64,000 nucleotides of DNA, taken from NCBI GenBank assembly GCA_037176885.1, contig JAWWNJ010000021.1, forward strand, positions 2,108,001 to 2,172,000, in the 5' to 3' direction. Below, in pieces: positions 19,483-31,024 of this stretch (positions are counted from its first letter, which is position 1; each line of letters opens with the position of its first letter). Position numbers and translations under genes: made by a program. The notes beneath the pieces are model-generated. The model had not been told where the DNA came from. It searched no databases and saw only the letters and a program-made list of their open reading frames with translations. This DNA comes from Favolaschia claudopus (lineage: Eukaryota; Basidiomycota; Agaricomycetes; Agaricales; Mycenaceae).

Positions 19483-20399
19483 CTGACAAAAGTGAGACAA
19501 GGCCATCAAAGAAAGGTATGTGAGCACCACAGCCCCAGATCTCGGCTGTTGGGGGGAACATGAATCCCTTTGCTTTCCAAGCATGAGATGAGAATAGGTT
19601 CATATGGATCCGTCTCGAGATCGGGAGCCGCTGGTCAATTGTGAGTTGCACAGCAATATCGGTAAGGTCGTTGTACCTCTGTAACTTGACTCGGGGTGAG
19701 GGTGAAGATATGACACCGAAGGTTCCCATGCAGAGAGGAGAGTGCTAGGAGGAAGAGAAGAGTCTGAGGCTTCAGAAATAAGATGAACGCAGTGGACGAT
19801 GCTGGGAAAGCAGAACACGTGCCGTTTCCGAGATAATCATGCGAATCGTAATGAGGATGGCGATCCGATGTCGTTAATCCCCAAAGGGTGGCAAGGTCTG
19901 TTTTTGCTCGGTCTGAGTATGATGTAAAAGGGAAAAGGGGAACGGACGGTTGAGTTCCATGTTGTCGACCCATAGGGTCTGGTCCCACAAGTCGGAATCA
20001 CAGCGTGGCCCAGCTGTGAGCGTTTGTGCGCCGCCGTAGTGCGAATGGTGGAAAAAGTCAGGCTTGGAGACATCGTAACTGACTCCCTGCGACCACTGGG
20101 CTGGCATAATGCTGCAGATCCTGGGCGGCCCACAGCCGGCGTAGTGTTCTTATACTATTCTGAGATGTGTGGGTCCCATCTCGCGCCACGGCGGCTGTCT
20201 GGGGCAACCGATTGGCTCAACCTTGATTGAATGACGACCCACTACCGCGGAGTCCGTGCGCTTGGCTGTGACGATAATACAATTTCCAAGGCTCCATAAG
20301 ATAGAATTCGCAACTAGACCAAGATTGTCCACAACCTGTCGCCGGTGATCAGCGCTACAATATTAACTGAACGGGGTTGATTGAAGCTGCCGCAATCAG
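19483..20399 (-). other. Probable 5' region of the forkhead gene
   Basis: Several minus-strand open blocks (20107-19874, 19988-19635, 19729-19478) overlap in different frames and could be exons of the forkhead gene. Exact splicing cannot be read by eye. The C19898/G difference between copies would change Gln to His in the first block. Confidence 0.4.
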
Positions 20400-20610
20400 T
20401 ACTCAAGAGGCCGCAGATCTTTCTGGAGGGCTAGATTCCCTCGGTCTGGACGAAAGATCGAATAATGTCCGGACGCTGGAAAACGATTTCTCCTGATTCC
20501 GAGAGTGCCGAAAACGCGTTTTCCCGGCCGAGGGATTTTTCCCCTTGGAGAAGGGAAAACAATGACGCACCGTGGGAATCTCGACCGTTTTGCCATCACC
20601 CTCGGAATGG
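20400..20610 (-). repeat. Diverged single monomer of the 143-bp satellite family
   Basis: On the minus strand it reads GAGGGTGATGGCAAAACGGTCG, cut here into GAGGGTGATGGC and AAAACGGTCG, then CCCTCGGCCGGGAAAACGCG. These are the landmarks of the array at 415-843. The order is kept but the sequence is diverged. Confidence 0.6.
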
Positions 20611-20741
20611 AGAATAGTGCTGCCGCGATTTCGAGCTGCCTCGAGCCGATTCGCAGCTCGACTTGACAGCCTCACCAGATATCCCGCCTGCAAGTGGAGT
20701 AGTACCTTCATATGTGACGTGGACCACCTCACCATGTTGAA

Positions 20742-20812
20742 GGTTCGTTAGCATAGTGGTTATCGTGTCATTTTATTACTTAGCCGCGCGGGTTCGAACC
20801 GCGCGATGCGAA
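20742..20812 (+). tRNA. Degenerate tRNA-Val-like sequence (pseudo-tRNA)
   Basis: It contains an A-box match TAGCATAGTGG (20749-20759), a perfect B-box GGTTCGAACCG and an intact T arm (CGCGG GTTCGAA CCGCG). The 5' half (GGTTCGTTAGCATAGTGG) looks like a tRNA-Val start. The acceptor stem no longer pairs well, no normal anticodon stem is seen, and an internal TTTT (about 20770) would terminate Pol III early. It is a tRNA relic or the head of a SINE, not a working tRNA. Confidence 0.5.
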
Positions 20813-21934
20813 ATACTTATAAATTCTAACTTAAATAGTAAAAATAGAAGTCTTATAGGTTCAAACACTTTGAAGTACATAAGTATCAGTACTATAACAG
20901 AAAGCGCAACAGAGTTGTTACATTTTGACCATTTTCCCCGCCCAACCTTGATCAAGACCTATCAAGCAATATCAGGCGGTCAAGCTTGATCAGTGTTTAT
21001 AAGTCTTTTTTGGACCTTATCAACCGACCCCGAACTTGACAGCCTGATCAAGCTTGATATTGGTATATTTGGCCCTATCACCTGATTTCGGATTTTCCGA
21101 CATGGGTAATTCTGAGTCCAGGAAAATTAAAATTGAGTCTCAAATAACTATAGATCAGTCGTAACGTGACTTGTCAGTTTTGTGTGTCCACACCTGTACA
21201 ACTCACTACAGTGAAACCCCACCGTGAGCACTATGAATTCTATATACTCTTTCTGAATTTCCTCAGGACCTCAGCCGTTCAAGCTCCCAGTATGTATTCT
21301 ATGCGCTCTTGAACGATGTTTGACCGTATTGGTCGCGTGGCGTCACAGTGTGACTCGACGCGTCATCTCTTCGTCCTCCATGCTCCCTTCTTCTTCGACG
21401 CGTCGCTCACATTTGAAGGGTCTGGCACACCGGAGAACACTATCTACTGCCACAAGATCACGCATTCCACGTTTCAAGCCGCTAGAAGCCCTTTTGGAGG
21501 AGCTTTTTGATCAAATACCGCATTTCGCCTTCTCCGCCAACATCGACGCGTCGCGGGCCACCACGACCCAAGATGGACCTAGTAGTCGCCAGAATTGATG
21601 GTATGATCCGTCTTCCAACCATATTGAACCGGTTCGGCGCTCAACAATCTCATTTGGGCAGCTTCGACATCCATTGGGACGTAAGAATGGAAGAGCCACG
21701 TTCCCTCGAGTCTTCGCCGGCAGATTTCAGATCAGGCGCTCTCAAAGGATCAACTCGGCTTTGTTTTATGTTCTGGAGGGGTTTTTGAAAGCTGTGTGTC
21801 GTTGGGAATCGGGGAATTTCCGCTTGATTAGTGCAATTTCTTTTCCCCCGTTCATCCCGCTGCGCCCTGCGTACCCGGCCATTCCAAAGTGCCGCTTCCA
21901 ACGACACCGAATGCCGCATTTTACCATAACCCCA
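20813..21934. other. No confident gene; palindrome-rich then open frames
   Basis: 20940-21070 is dense in CTTGATCAAG/CCTGATCAAG-type palindromes, resembling clusters at 8160-8260 and 25077-25170. 21316-21960 has overlapping plus-strand open frames (e.g. FKPLEALLEELFDQIPHFAF at about 21470) that could be exons of an unrecognised gene. I cannot support a model. Confidence 0.35.
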
Positions 21935-22132
21935 TGTTGTGATTCAGCTGGTTCAAAGTAGCTTGGGCACTCGACTGTTAGGTCTTGGGTTATAATCCAC
22001 TGGAGCTTTAGGCTTCAGTGGTCCTGTATTTATACTACTGAATAATATCTAGAACTATCTACAGTCCGGGAGAATGATCCGTAAGCCGTGAGTAAGCCGG
22101 CTCGGCTATACTTCGGGCTCACAAATCCAACA
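21935..22132 (-). repeat. Solo LTR (198 bp) of the gag-only Copia element
   Basis: It starts TGTTGTGATTCAG and ends AAATCCAACA. It is flanked by the 5-bp direct repeat CCCCA (21930-21934, 22133-22137). The identical site in copy 2 holds the full element with the same CCCCA duplication. This is therefore the product of LTR-LTR recombination, not a separate insertion. Confidence 0.95.
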
Positions 22133-22211
22133 CCCCACGCCTGCGTTCATTCGAAAGTCTCATACAATTTTTATTGGATATATTGTTAGTTCCCTCACCC
22201 AGATATCCCCG

Positions 22212-22503
22212 ATGATCCCTGGTTCAATGTTTCGGCAGCTAGCCGAGTTAAGCCATCCCGTATCTCACATTCCTTCCGTGGTACGTCGTTTGTTCAATAG
22301 TTCACTTCCGCCTCCTAATCACCATCTTACCCGCCTCCTTGCGGATACGGCGGCGTTTTCATCTTTACGGTGAGTTCGATGCGGAGATTTGATTCGTACA
22401 GATTTATATTTTCAGACCGGCCGCCAAATCTATACGACACAAGACACTTAAGGGTTCGTTCTTTGCCGATCCGAACCATTCATATTTGAATCTCACGCGA
22501 TGA
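22212..22503 (+). CDS. Small two-exon gene, 81-aa protein of unknown function (copy 1)
   Basis: Exon 1 (22212-22369) starts MIPGSMFRQLAELSHPVSH, and exon 2 (22416-22503) ends DPNHSYLNLTR and a stop. They are joined by a 46-bp intron with GTGAGT donor and TTTTCAG acceptor. The splice keeps the frame; without it, translation would stop at the donor itself (CGG TGA). The protein is basic, with no transmembrane segment or known domain. The LTR insertion ends 80 bp upstream of the start. Copy 2 (42873-43164) is identical. It is a plausible real gene, but evidence is limited to the clean intron and frame. Confidence 0.5.
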
Positions 22504-24348
22504 GTTTCGATTCTCCAAAATTTTAGGTTGACGTCCTGCAACGACTGACTTGAGCTATCGGCTTTTTTGTATCAACTGACATTACAGCTCCGGTCAGTCC
22601 TTCTCTGGTGATTCGTTTTGGTGTGAGTTTCAACCTCATCAAATCCTGGATCCATGACTGAGAACTTTTTGACCCTCAAGCGTTCGAAGTCGAGCAAGAC
22701 GCTGCTTGTTCAGTGACGATGCGTAGTGCAGTGAGCGACTCCTCCATAAATTGCCTCTCGCACTTCATTAGCTCACAGTTTCAGCTCGCCTTGTTTCGTT
22801 CGAATCAAGGCAATTTGAACTTCTCTGAGGCATATTTTTTCTGCTTCGCTACTCTCCATCTCTTTTTCTGAATGTCCTTCAGGCTCCCTCTCTTGCCTTC
22901 ACCCCTTTCGTTCAGTTTGTCGACGAATAACGATGACGGATAACTTTATATTTACTGTTTTCTTCTAAGAGGTAGGTTTGTCTCTGTTCATCGCTCGGGC
23001 ACTTCACCGCATGGCTGCACTCGCATTTTTCAGGTCAGATATATCGATAGCAATGTGCTTCTATGCTGTGCGTAGCTAACAAATCCGTCATTCACTCGTT
23101 GTGATTTTCCTCACCTACCTCTGATCTGCTCTTTTTTTTTTAGTTCACATCGCCGCCGATGTTCGCGTCGATCACCGCACTTAGTACGTTCGCTCTTTCC
23201 TTCTCTTCTGTGGAGCTGGTTCACATTCATCTGCAGATCAAGTCTGCACTTTCAACACTGCATCAGACTTTTGACATTTAGCTTGTGACAGCTTGTGAGC
23301 TTGTACAAGGTCGAAAAAGCCCGAAAAACCGCGGAAAAGATCGGCTCGCAAGGTAACCACTCTGATCCGCAAGCTCGGAAACCGGCATCAAAAATAGCCG
23401 GCTCACATTGTAATAATTTGAAGCTGAGCAATGTCGGAGGGTCATTTGAACATGATTTGAGGTGGATTGAGCCACAATCCAGGTAGGCAAGGTGCCGAAA
23501 GAGTAAGAGTTTTTGGGCCTTGTGAGCTTGTTGCCCGGTTGACAAGCTGCCAAGCCCAAAAAGGTGACAAGATATTTGTCAAATTGCTGATGTGACATCT
23601 GTTTTCCGGCCATCACCATCACCTGAATCATGTCCTGTGTGTGGGGCACCTTGTCCCGCCCCAAATCCATTGAATGAAAGGCAACAGAACTGTTTTTTTT
23701 TTTTTTTTGAGTGCAGGGAAGCATTGAAAGTGCTGATCTATCGGTTCTACAGTGCCAGTCACCACGTCACGGTTCCCGATTTGGCAGGGAACAGCATCAA
23801 AAGTTGAAGTCGCTACTACATTATGCCGTCATCACAGGTAAACTTAAAAACAGTGTAAAACGTCTCTAAAGATGTGTACTAGTAGCAATCCACCTTGTGG
23901 TTTGTAGGGCAATCGGATCACTTTTTGTTTTCTCACCTCGGAAAAAGTGAAACAAACCCTAATGATGGGATCAAATCATTACTAATTGCCATAACCAGGT
24001 AGGGTTAGAGTCACGTGAAGCTCGGGCTTTGCCGACCCAACTCAGTGCATTCACCTATTTGGGGCATGGCAGCCTCGGCTACGAAGTCTTTACTCATTTC
24101 TGAAGTGCCGCGGACTCGAATTGAGTTGAATCTATGCAAAATTCCTGTCCAAAAGACTATTTTATTTTTTTCAGACCCGAAAAAAGTGAAACACCGTGGG
24201 AAAAATGGGTTCTCGACGCCAATCGCATTCTTTTGACGGGTTTCCTGGCTCAGAAAAAAGGAAATAAATTACAGAAAATTATTTGACTATGAAATGGTGG
24301 TGTTGGAGAAGTGATGGTGGGCACTGTACAAGGTTTGCTGCTGTTTAT
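22504..24348. other. No gene recognised; CT-rich and T-run sequence
   Basis: 22560-23240 is pyrimidine-rich with several GT/AG-like signals but no domain. 23270-23500 has scattered CTTGTGAGCTTG-type repeats. A run of 17 T at about 23693 could be a retroposon tail on the minus strand, but no matching target duplication was found. Confidence 0.35.
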
Positions 24349-24366
24349 GGGGAAGCTTGCTTCCCC
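24349..24366. repeat. Palindrome variant GGGGAAGCTTGCTTCCCC
   Basis: It differs from GGGGGAGCTTGCTCCCCC by one G-to-A on the left arm and the matching C-to-T on the right arm, so pairing is preserved. Confidence 0.8.
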
Positions 24367-24410
24367 ATTCATCGGTACAAGGCTCCAAAATGCAGATGCT
24401 TAGTCAACGC

Positions 24411-24929
24411 CAAGGGGGTGTCGGGATTTGAAACTCGGATATCGGGTCGACTTATTTTTTAAGCCCTCTACCAGACCCCCCCTCCCCCCCTCCCCTCCTA
24501 TATAGGGTAATATATTCCCACCATTGTCAGGCTGCCGTGTTGCCGGTCAACACCCACCTCGGTAACTTCCGAAACCCACCATTTTTTTATATCTGTTTCG
24601 TGCGTTTGAGAGTTTATTTGCTAGAAGAAATTCTAGAACTTAATTTCATGGCCTGGCAACAGAAGCAAAATAATCGTTGAATTTTGCGCCGCTTATTTAG
24701 CGTGCGAAAACTGTCCAAATCCGGAACATTATTGCCGCTTTGACAGTCAGATGGGTTCATGAGACGGAAATTTACCCTCGGACAAGTTTAAACCAATTTA
24801 CAACTGGTTTATGAGCCTTGGGAAGCTTATGAGTACTAGACACAAGAAATTTTTTAAGGACCTTCTGGAGACCCCCCCCCCCCCCCCCTCCAACCCATGG
24901 TACGAAATTTTAATCCCGACACCCCCTTG
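24411..24929. mobile_element. hAT-type MITE, 519 bp, with 8-bp target duplication
   Basis: Perfect 18-bp terminal inverted repeats (CAAGGGGGTGTCGGGATT and complement) are flanked by GTCAACGC at 24403-24410 and 24930-24937. An 8-bp duplication is the hallmark of hAT transposition. There is no coding sequence. The interior holds a C-rich tract at 24475-24500, G-quadruplex-prone on the minus strand, and a long C run near 24875 that differs in length between the copies. Confidence 0.9.
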
Positions 24930-24937
24930 GTCAACGC

Positions 24938-26102
24938 ACTTGCTTTGTAAGCCCGGGGCCTAGGCCCAGTTTCGGCAACTGCCGTCAAATCCTCACAGAT
25001 TGAAGCAAGCTTTCCCACCTATGTGGACGAAGTCCACATACAACCTGTGTTTTTTCAATTTCTCGGGGGAACCTGACGGACCTGATCATGCCTGACAGGA
25101 CCTGATAAGTCTTACCCTCGAGCCTGATAAGGTCCGTCAGCCTGTCAGGTCCTTATAAGGTAAATCCGTTTTTTCCGACAAGCGCAGACCAAGGGGTGAG
25201 CGATCTCCTTATCACGGAACCTGATGTGTCAACGGACTCTGCCGTAAAACCCGTTCACACCCTGTTCTAGCCCAGTTCAGCGTTCGTCCAACAACCACAG
25301 GAATAATATGGAGGGCCCTTTTGCATAGCAAAAGTACCACAGGACTAGGGCATTAATATTGTTTTTTGATCCAGTTTGCAAACATGTTTATAAACAGCGG
25401 TTTATAAACCAGGTTTTTAATGGTCGGCCAAATTCTGCTTGTTTTTAATTGGGGGAGCTTGCTCCCCCTTTTGTCTGGGGTGGTCGAAATCCGTATGGCT
25501 GTGCAAAGTGCCTGGGAATTGTTCGTTGATCTCCCACGGGCACACCATCAAAATTGATGCCCAACCTGAGCTCCGCCCAAGAAATGTCGAATAAAAATTC
25601 AGTGGGAGTACTTGCAACATCAACGAGAATCTTTTCGAGCCCCAGGAAAGATGGCGGATGTCTCTTCCTATGAAGTACCAAAGCTTCAAAAATAATCACC
25701 ATTTGCTGCCTCAACTTAAAGAATATCAAACAAAACAAATCCCACTGATGAGCACTACATAGAGATGAGCACTACATAGAGAAAATTTACCCTAAAGCTC
25801 GTTGAAAGCTCGAGTAAAACGAAGTTTCTAGAGCCTCGACTCGATTAATATTGTATTGTCAATTCTGAATTTTACACAATTACGAGCATTAAACTTGAGT
25901 CAAAATCAAATAAGATTTCTTGAGCACCGATTCAATCGCCAAGGAATCTGGATCTGAACACAAGCATAGTAACTCGGGACTGAGGCTTCCAGCACTCGAC
26001 ATCGCGCAAGCTCCCCCTTCTCTGTAAGCCGGGCACTGGCATTACAATAGCACATCCTTTGCGTCACCTGACTCAAGCCAAGGCCAAGTGGGTGAATTAA
26101 AT
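24938..26102. other. No gene; palindromic clusters and GGGGGAGC hairpin
   Basis: 25077-25170 carries nested inverted repeats of CCTGACAGGACCTGATAAG type. 25451-25468 is the GGGGGAGCTTGCTCCCCC palindrome, followed by TTTTGTCTGGGG. 26009-26050 holds a half-site (GCAAGCTCCCCCTTCTCTGT) next to GCCGGGCACTGGC. The open frames overlapping 25417-25738 lack domains, and a 1-base indel in copy 2 breaks them. Confidence 0.45.
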
Positions 26103-27080
26103 TAGGGCTGGGTATGATAAGATTTCGGCTCGGTATTATACACGGCCGCGCAGCGGCCTTCAGGTATTGAAATACAGGCCTGTATTTTACGTATAATACG
26201 GGCGCGGCAGGCGAAAAAAATTTGGGTATAATACAAGTATACATGTATTTTTTTGCTGTATTTACAGCAGTTTGCAGATGTAATGACACCACGTCGCATC
26301 ACATGAGAAGAAAGCACAAAAACACGTCTTCTTGTATCGCCTCGTTCTTGCTCGTTTCTTGCCCAATCTCGACTATCTTGGTATGTATGAGGTCGCCTTA
26401 ATCCGGGCCTCAAGAAGCTGGTATTTCATTGGCAAAATTCCGACTTTCATTTTGGCCGACATCCACTTGACATCCAGCTTGTCCAACATCGTCGCGCTCG
26501 TCCTGGGCGCAATTCTGGACGGAATCGCTCATGTGTAGGCGCACTTGGAAGGTATTTTTGGTTGCTTTCAGCATATGTGCAGTCTAAATTGTGGCTGCCG
26601 GGTGTAACAACTTATCGGAAAAAGTAATTTGTTTGTGACCATTTGATCTTACGGTTTCCATGTGCATAGCAGCGTTATGCATGCAGAATGAGTACTGAGA
26701 TCTCTAAGAAATAGTCATCTGGCATGCTTAGTATTGTATATGTGGTACAAAGTGGCTAAGTAAGCTACGCAGACTCCAGTGGCAAACGAGCAAAAAATAG
26801 AATACGCCACAGCGAAATTTGGCGATAAATTAGCGTCCTCTTCTTTTGAGGACGCACCCCACTGGTGCTATACACGAGTCTTGAATCGACGCACGGCAGG
26901 GAATTGTTACGTGCGCCTGAGAAGGAACAAAACCAGAGTACAAACTGTGATCACGGTGGAAGTAGAGAAGAGACACGAGAACAATAACTTATCTAACCGG
27001 TATCCGCACTACAAATGCATATACTCGGCATTACCAAAAGTAACCGAATTTAGAAATGCCTTGCTTGCGACCAGCTAATA
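26103..27080 (+). mobile_element. hAT-like element, left part
   Basis: It starts TAGGGCTGGGTATGATAAG, then has a palindromic CGGCCGCGCAGCGGCC motif, mirroring the terminus at 10805-10872. The block 26255-26620 has an inverted diverged relative at 48090-48545, sharing CAGTTTGCAGATGTAATGAC and AGAAAGCACAAAAACACG. A 68-codon open frame there (VALIRASRSWYFIGKIPTF) has a degraded counterpart in the relative, so it may be a vestige of a transposon-encoded protein. I cannot name it. Confidence 0.5.
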
Positions 27081-27966
27081 CAGTTAGCAGTTGGTTCAAC
27101 TGGTGGGCGAGAGGGGGGATGGTCATATGCTATTGCACATAATGCTAATATGATATGTGGTTGCGAAAAAGGTCGAGAATGTTTTGAATTTCCATAAAAG
27201 GCAAGACATTTGATCTTGCCGCAACTGTAAGATAGAGAGCGTGGGATCCCCGCACCTTACTTAAGCACGTTATGTAACGCTTATTAATCGTTCCCACGGC
27301 CAAATCCCCAGTCGCACAAAAAATTTCTTGCTCTTTCCGGCCTGCGGAAGGGCTGACCTACAGACTTAGAAGACATTCTCGCTGTTTCGGCTCTGAAATT
27401 TTGGTTTTTTGGTTTGAAAAGCACCTTCCACACTGCAACGAGGTTCTGTCACTCATTGCGCCGCAAAGGTTTGACAGGTCCCACCCTTAAGCGAGCTGCC
27501 GAAGCATGCCGAGATGACACTCGATTGGGGCCCCATCATTTTTTGGGGGGTGGCATCAGATCCCGCCGCCACTGTAAGCATGATCCCCCCAATCGAGTGG
27601 ACCAACAAAAAATGATGGCGGAAAGTCGCAAAATACCTGATCAGTGGATGACGGAGCCTGACCGAGGTATCAGCGCTGATCAGCTTTTAGGGGGACGCGG
27701 GTCAGGACCCGGTCAGCCTAGGTCAGCTCATTTCAGAAGAGAGTGGAACCATACCACTATCAATAGAAAAATATGACTTGGTTTGTGAGTTTGATCCCTC
27801 CTGCGGGTGGTTAGAACACTTCATGCGCGAAAAAAGCATCAAAAAACGACCGAGAACTAGTAGTTTGGCCCAAGGTCGCCCGACCAAGGTACATGGTTCA
27901 GGTCATGACCTCCCTGTGTTTCCAATGTATAATGCAGTCCTGCTCCGCAGCTCAGATTAACATAAG

Positions 27967-28408
27967 TACAGTTGCGGCAAGATCAAATGTCTTGCCTTTT
28001 ATGGAAATTCAAAACATTCTCGACCTTTTTCGCAACCACATATCATATTAGCATATACTGTGCGGATCTATTTGCTGAGAGGCTCGTGAGCATACATTCT
28101 GCACTTTGAACCGTTCAAATTGAGCCCATATAGAGTGACTTATGGGGCTGACATCTGAATATAAATCTGGGTCAGACTGAAGGAAAAGGTTAGAATAAAA
28201 TTCATCCAAGTTGACATTGCATCACATATGGTGGGCTACTATCATCCTACATCTTTGGTTCTCGGAAAGACTCCCAATTATACAGAGAAGGGTCGAGATT
28301 GATTTGAATTCCATAAAAGGCAAGACATTTGATCTTGCCGCTACTGTAAGTTGCAAATAAGATATAATTTAGAATAAAATATCTTAGACATAATAAGATA
28401 CCTTAGAC
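27967..28408 (+). mobile_element. MITE-A plus flank (copy 2 of the foldback right arm)
   Basis: Identical to 8505-8946. Its inverted partner arm is truncated here by the duplication junction (only 27143-27229 remains), so copy 2 cannot form the full foldback. The half MITE-D follows at 28412-28466. Confidence 0.8.
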
Positions 28409-30268
28409 ATTCCAGAAATGGCCTGTTCTATTTTTAGGGGTGGCATCAGATCCCGCCGCCACTGTAGGATCCTGATATCCCCCAGCCTTCCCTCAAATAG
28501 AATTTTCCAATACGGGGTGGCTCAATAAACTTGAATGCCTATTATGTAGGGCCTGGGGGTGCTAGTACAGGTGGTGGATTGCGCATCCTTTGACTAAATG
28601 TGATATGGCCGGACGGCATCTTCACACAATCAGATTGCAATCAGATGCATCATGTACGGAAACCGTCGAAATGCCGAAATTCGGATCGGACCTCTTGGTG
28701 CATAAAAGCCGCTTTCCTGAGGAAGGACGACTGATCGGCCTTTCCGAGCATGCTCTTCCGAATATCTAATGAGGAACTCTCTGAGCAGGCTCTTCTGCGC
28801 GCCAAATTTTTTGCGTCCTTTTTTATACTCACTACTCTCGCACTCTCAATGCTTCCCGCTTTCATTCTCGTGGGTTTTGATGGCTTTGGTCGCCATTACT
28901 CACTTCGACTCTCGGTCGCTCGCACTTGCCCGCACTCTACTCTTGTGCCCAAAGGCTTTGGTCTTAACCGCACGTCTCCTTTTACTCCGTGCGCTCTTTC
29001 TTGGTTCGATGGATCCGCACAATCCTCAGCCAACTTTACTCTTTTCGATTTGCGAATCGATTTCTGCGGCATTTGCACCCTCTCCTACTCTCTCTCGGGA
29101 TTCATTGCTGGCTCATTTCTACTTCTCGTGGTCTCTGAGCCTTCGACCTTTCACGGTCACTTTCCCATCTTCACTTCTCCAACCTCTCAACCTTTGATGG
29201 TTCTCAGGTCAATTTCCGTATTTTTTATTTTATTTTTTCTTTCTTTACTTTAGCTTCTACCTAAGTACCTTTGATTGGTTGTTGGTTTAGCTACGTCTTT
29301 TCCTTCCTCCGCCGTAAAACGGGGGTTATTTACATGTGTTACTAACATCCTAGTTTCTTACATAAGGTAAGCTAACGCATCTTCTTGCGTGCTTGAAGGC
29401 TTCAACTTGATAGCCTGTAAAGTATTAAGACAATAACATTCCAACCACTACGTACTGTTGAATTGTCGTCCAGTTGGGTCGGATTTGCAATTTGAGTACG
29501 ATTCAAATGATGAACAACGGTATTGACCGCGTTGGAGAGACCCGCATGGAATTGTTGCGCTGCAAATCTGAAATGCTAATGTTATAATTTTACGGGCAAT
29601 CGATCTTTACGATTTGAATGTTTTGTCAATGGAATTGACGGGCCGCTGCGCGGCTGGGCCAGAACAGGGCCGAGACATAAAATGCTCGGGAGTCACTTGA
29701 GAGGCAAGTCCTGTTCTGGATGGCGATTCAGACCGTCAAGACCAGTACACCGAGTATACTTATGGTGGTCTGAGTGAAACGCAAGACGAGACCAAGCATA
29801 CCAGGCGTGAACGCCAAAAACAAATCTCCCAAGGGACGGTGGGTGGGGTCGAAAAACTCGAATAATCGAGTCAAGCTAGCGACCAAGGTGCTTGAGCCTT
29901 GAGGTGGACATGGCAGACAGAAAAGCTTCGGCCGCGCACGGACATCAGACGTAACTTACATACACAGCCCCGTGACCGTTACGTCCGAGTCTCAGAATCT
30001 CGTTGGTCGCTTTCCTTATCTTTCGCTTACCCTAGCCGTTCGCAAGCTCACGTAGGTCCAGCTAGCACGAACCCTAATCAGGGACCAACCGTGGCCAAGG
30101 GGGCAGCGGCAATCTAACCGGCGACTAACGGCTCGTTAGTTAGTCCGCTCGCGTTTTTGGCCTCCGGAGCGTTGATTTACTCCATTTCAGACAAGCATTT
30201 GGGGTAAAAATTCGAAACTTCCGCTCTTTAACGTAAAATCTCGCGGTTTTAACTTTTGGGGGCGATTA

Positions 30269-30336
30269 TAGATACATGAAGGCCGCTGCGCGGCCTTGTA
30301 TGATACGGCGTGAAAATCTTATCATACCCAGCCCTA
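30269..30336 (-). mobile_element. hAT-like terminus (copy 2)
   Basis: Same as 10805-10872. Here it faces the opposite end at 26103 across the duplication junction, bracketing 4.2 kb. Confidence 0.55.
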
Positions 30337-30385
30337 AACAGCATGTCCTCTCCCTCTATTACCACCTCTCCACACATACATAGTG

Positions 30386-31024
30386 TTAGTTTTCTGATTC
30401 AGAGTCAGACAATTCGTCATCTGAACTGAAGGGTTCTCCGTATACAGTTTTCCAAGTAGCTAAGAAGCTTATGAAAGTCAGACGAGAGTCCCGTTCAGAC
30501 ACTGAAGTGAGAGATAACCTCGATGGCCTTGGAAGAGCTATCTTCCGATTGGATCCGTGGATCCGATAGTGCTTACAATCGTTCAGCCAGAGCTCAAGCA
30601 GCCCAGAAAGCTGGAGTCGATCCAGTTGTTTCCCGTCCAATCCGTAGAATATGAGGTGCTTCCCGCTCAAGCAGATTAAGGCTTCGCTGTCGACTGAAAG
30701 GCTCGAGATTCCTTCACCAGTGGGCTTGACCAATGTTACTAGCTGAATCGATGATGCATGCTGTTCAATACGTTAACGAGAGTTTTTCTCAGCACAGACC
30801 GCTCACATTGGTGACAAAACGATCATCCCAACGGAACCGTCTCCGAAGCCTAAGTACGTTGACTTGCTTTCTCTATCCCACAACTGTGCGGTGACTGGAG
30901 ACTGAACCTGAAAGGTTGCAAGAGGACGAGAGGGGTCGCTCTCAGGCCCTTGCCAGATGCGCAGAGTGAACGTTGTTCGATTGGAGTTGGGGTGAGTCCT
31001 GGCGTAGTATCTGTCAAAATCCAT
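30386..31024 (-). pseudogene. WD40-like gene fragment (copy 2)
   Basis: No difference from the 10922-11560 fragment was seen. The two exon-like blocks and the acidic SESEN tail are retained. Confidence 0.5.

Larger units (their letters stand above)
7681..27142 (+). repeat. Tandem segmental duplication, copy 1 (19,462 bp)
   Basis: This segment recurs directly behind itself at 27143-47799. The junction is exact: GCACATAA at 27142 is followed at once by TGCTAATATG, the sequence that begins copy 1 at 7681. Only one base of microhomology is shared at the breakpoints. Differences from copy 2 found by eye: a 2-bp indel near 9966, 25 bp extra in copy 1 near 13510, C15569 versus T, C19898 versus G, a solo LTR versus a full element at 21935, 2 fewer C in copy 2 near 24875, one G near 25478, T26590 versus C, and one G near 26601. 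Confidence 0.95.

Noticed and set aside
20742..20812. Functional tRNA gene
   Set aside because: The acceptor stem does not pair, no normal anticodon arm is seen, and an internal TTTT would stop Pol III.
23640..24660. T17 run at 23693 with a possible GGCAACAGAA target duplication near 24653
   Set aside because: The supposed right-hand duplication lies inside the hAT MITE at 24411-24929, so the two cannot bracket one insertion. Only 10 bp match.
26103..26110. TTAGGG at 26102 as a telomere-like sequence
   Set aside because: A single hexamer, not a repeat array. It is better explained as the start of a TIR.
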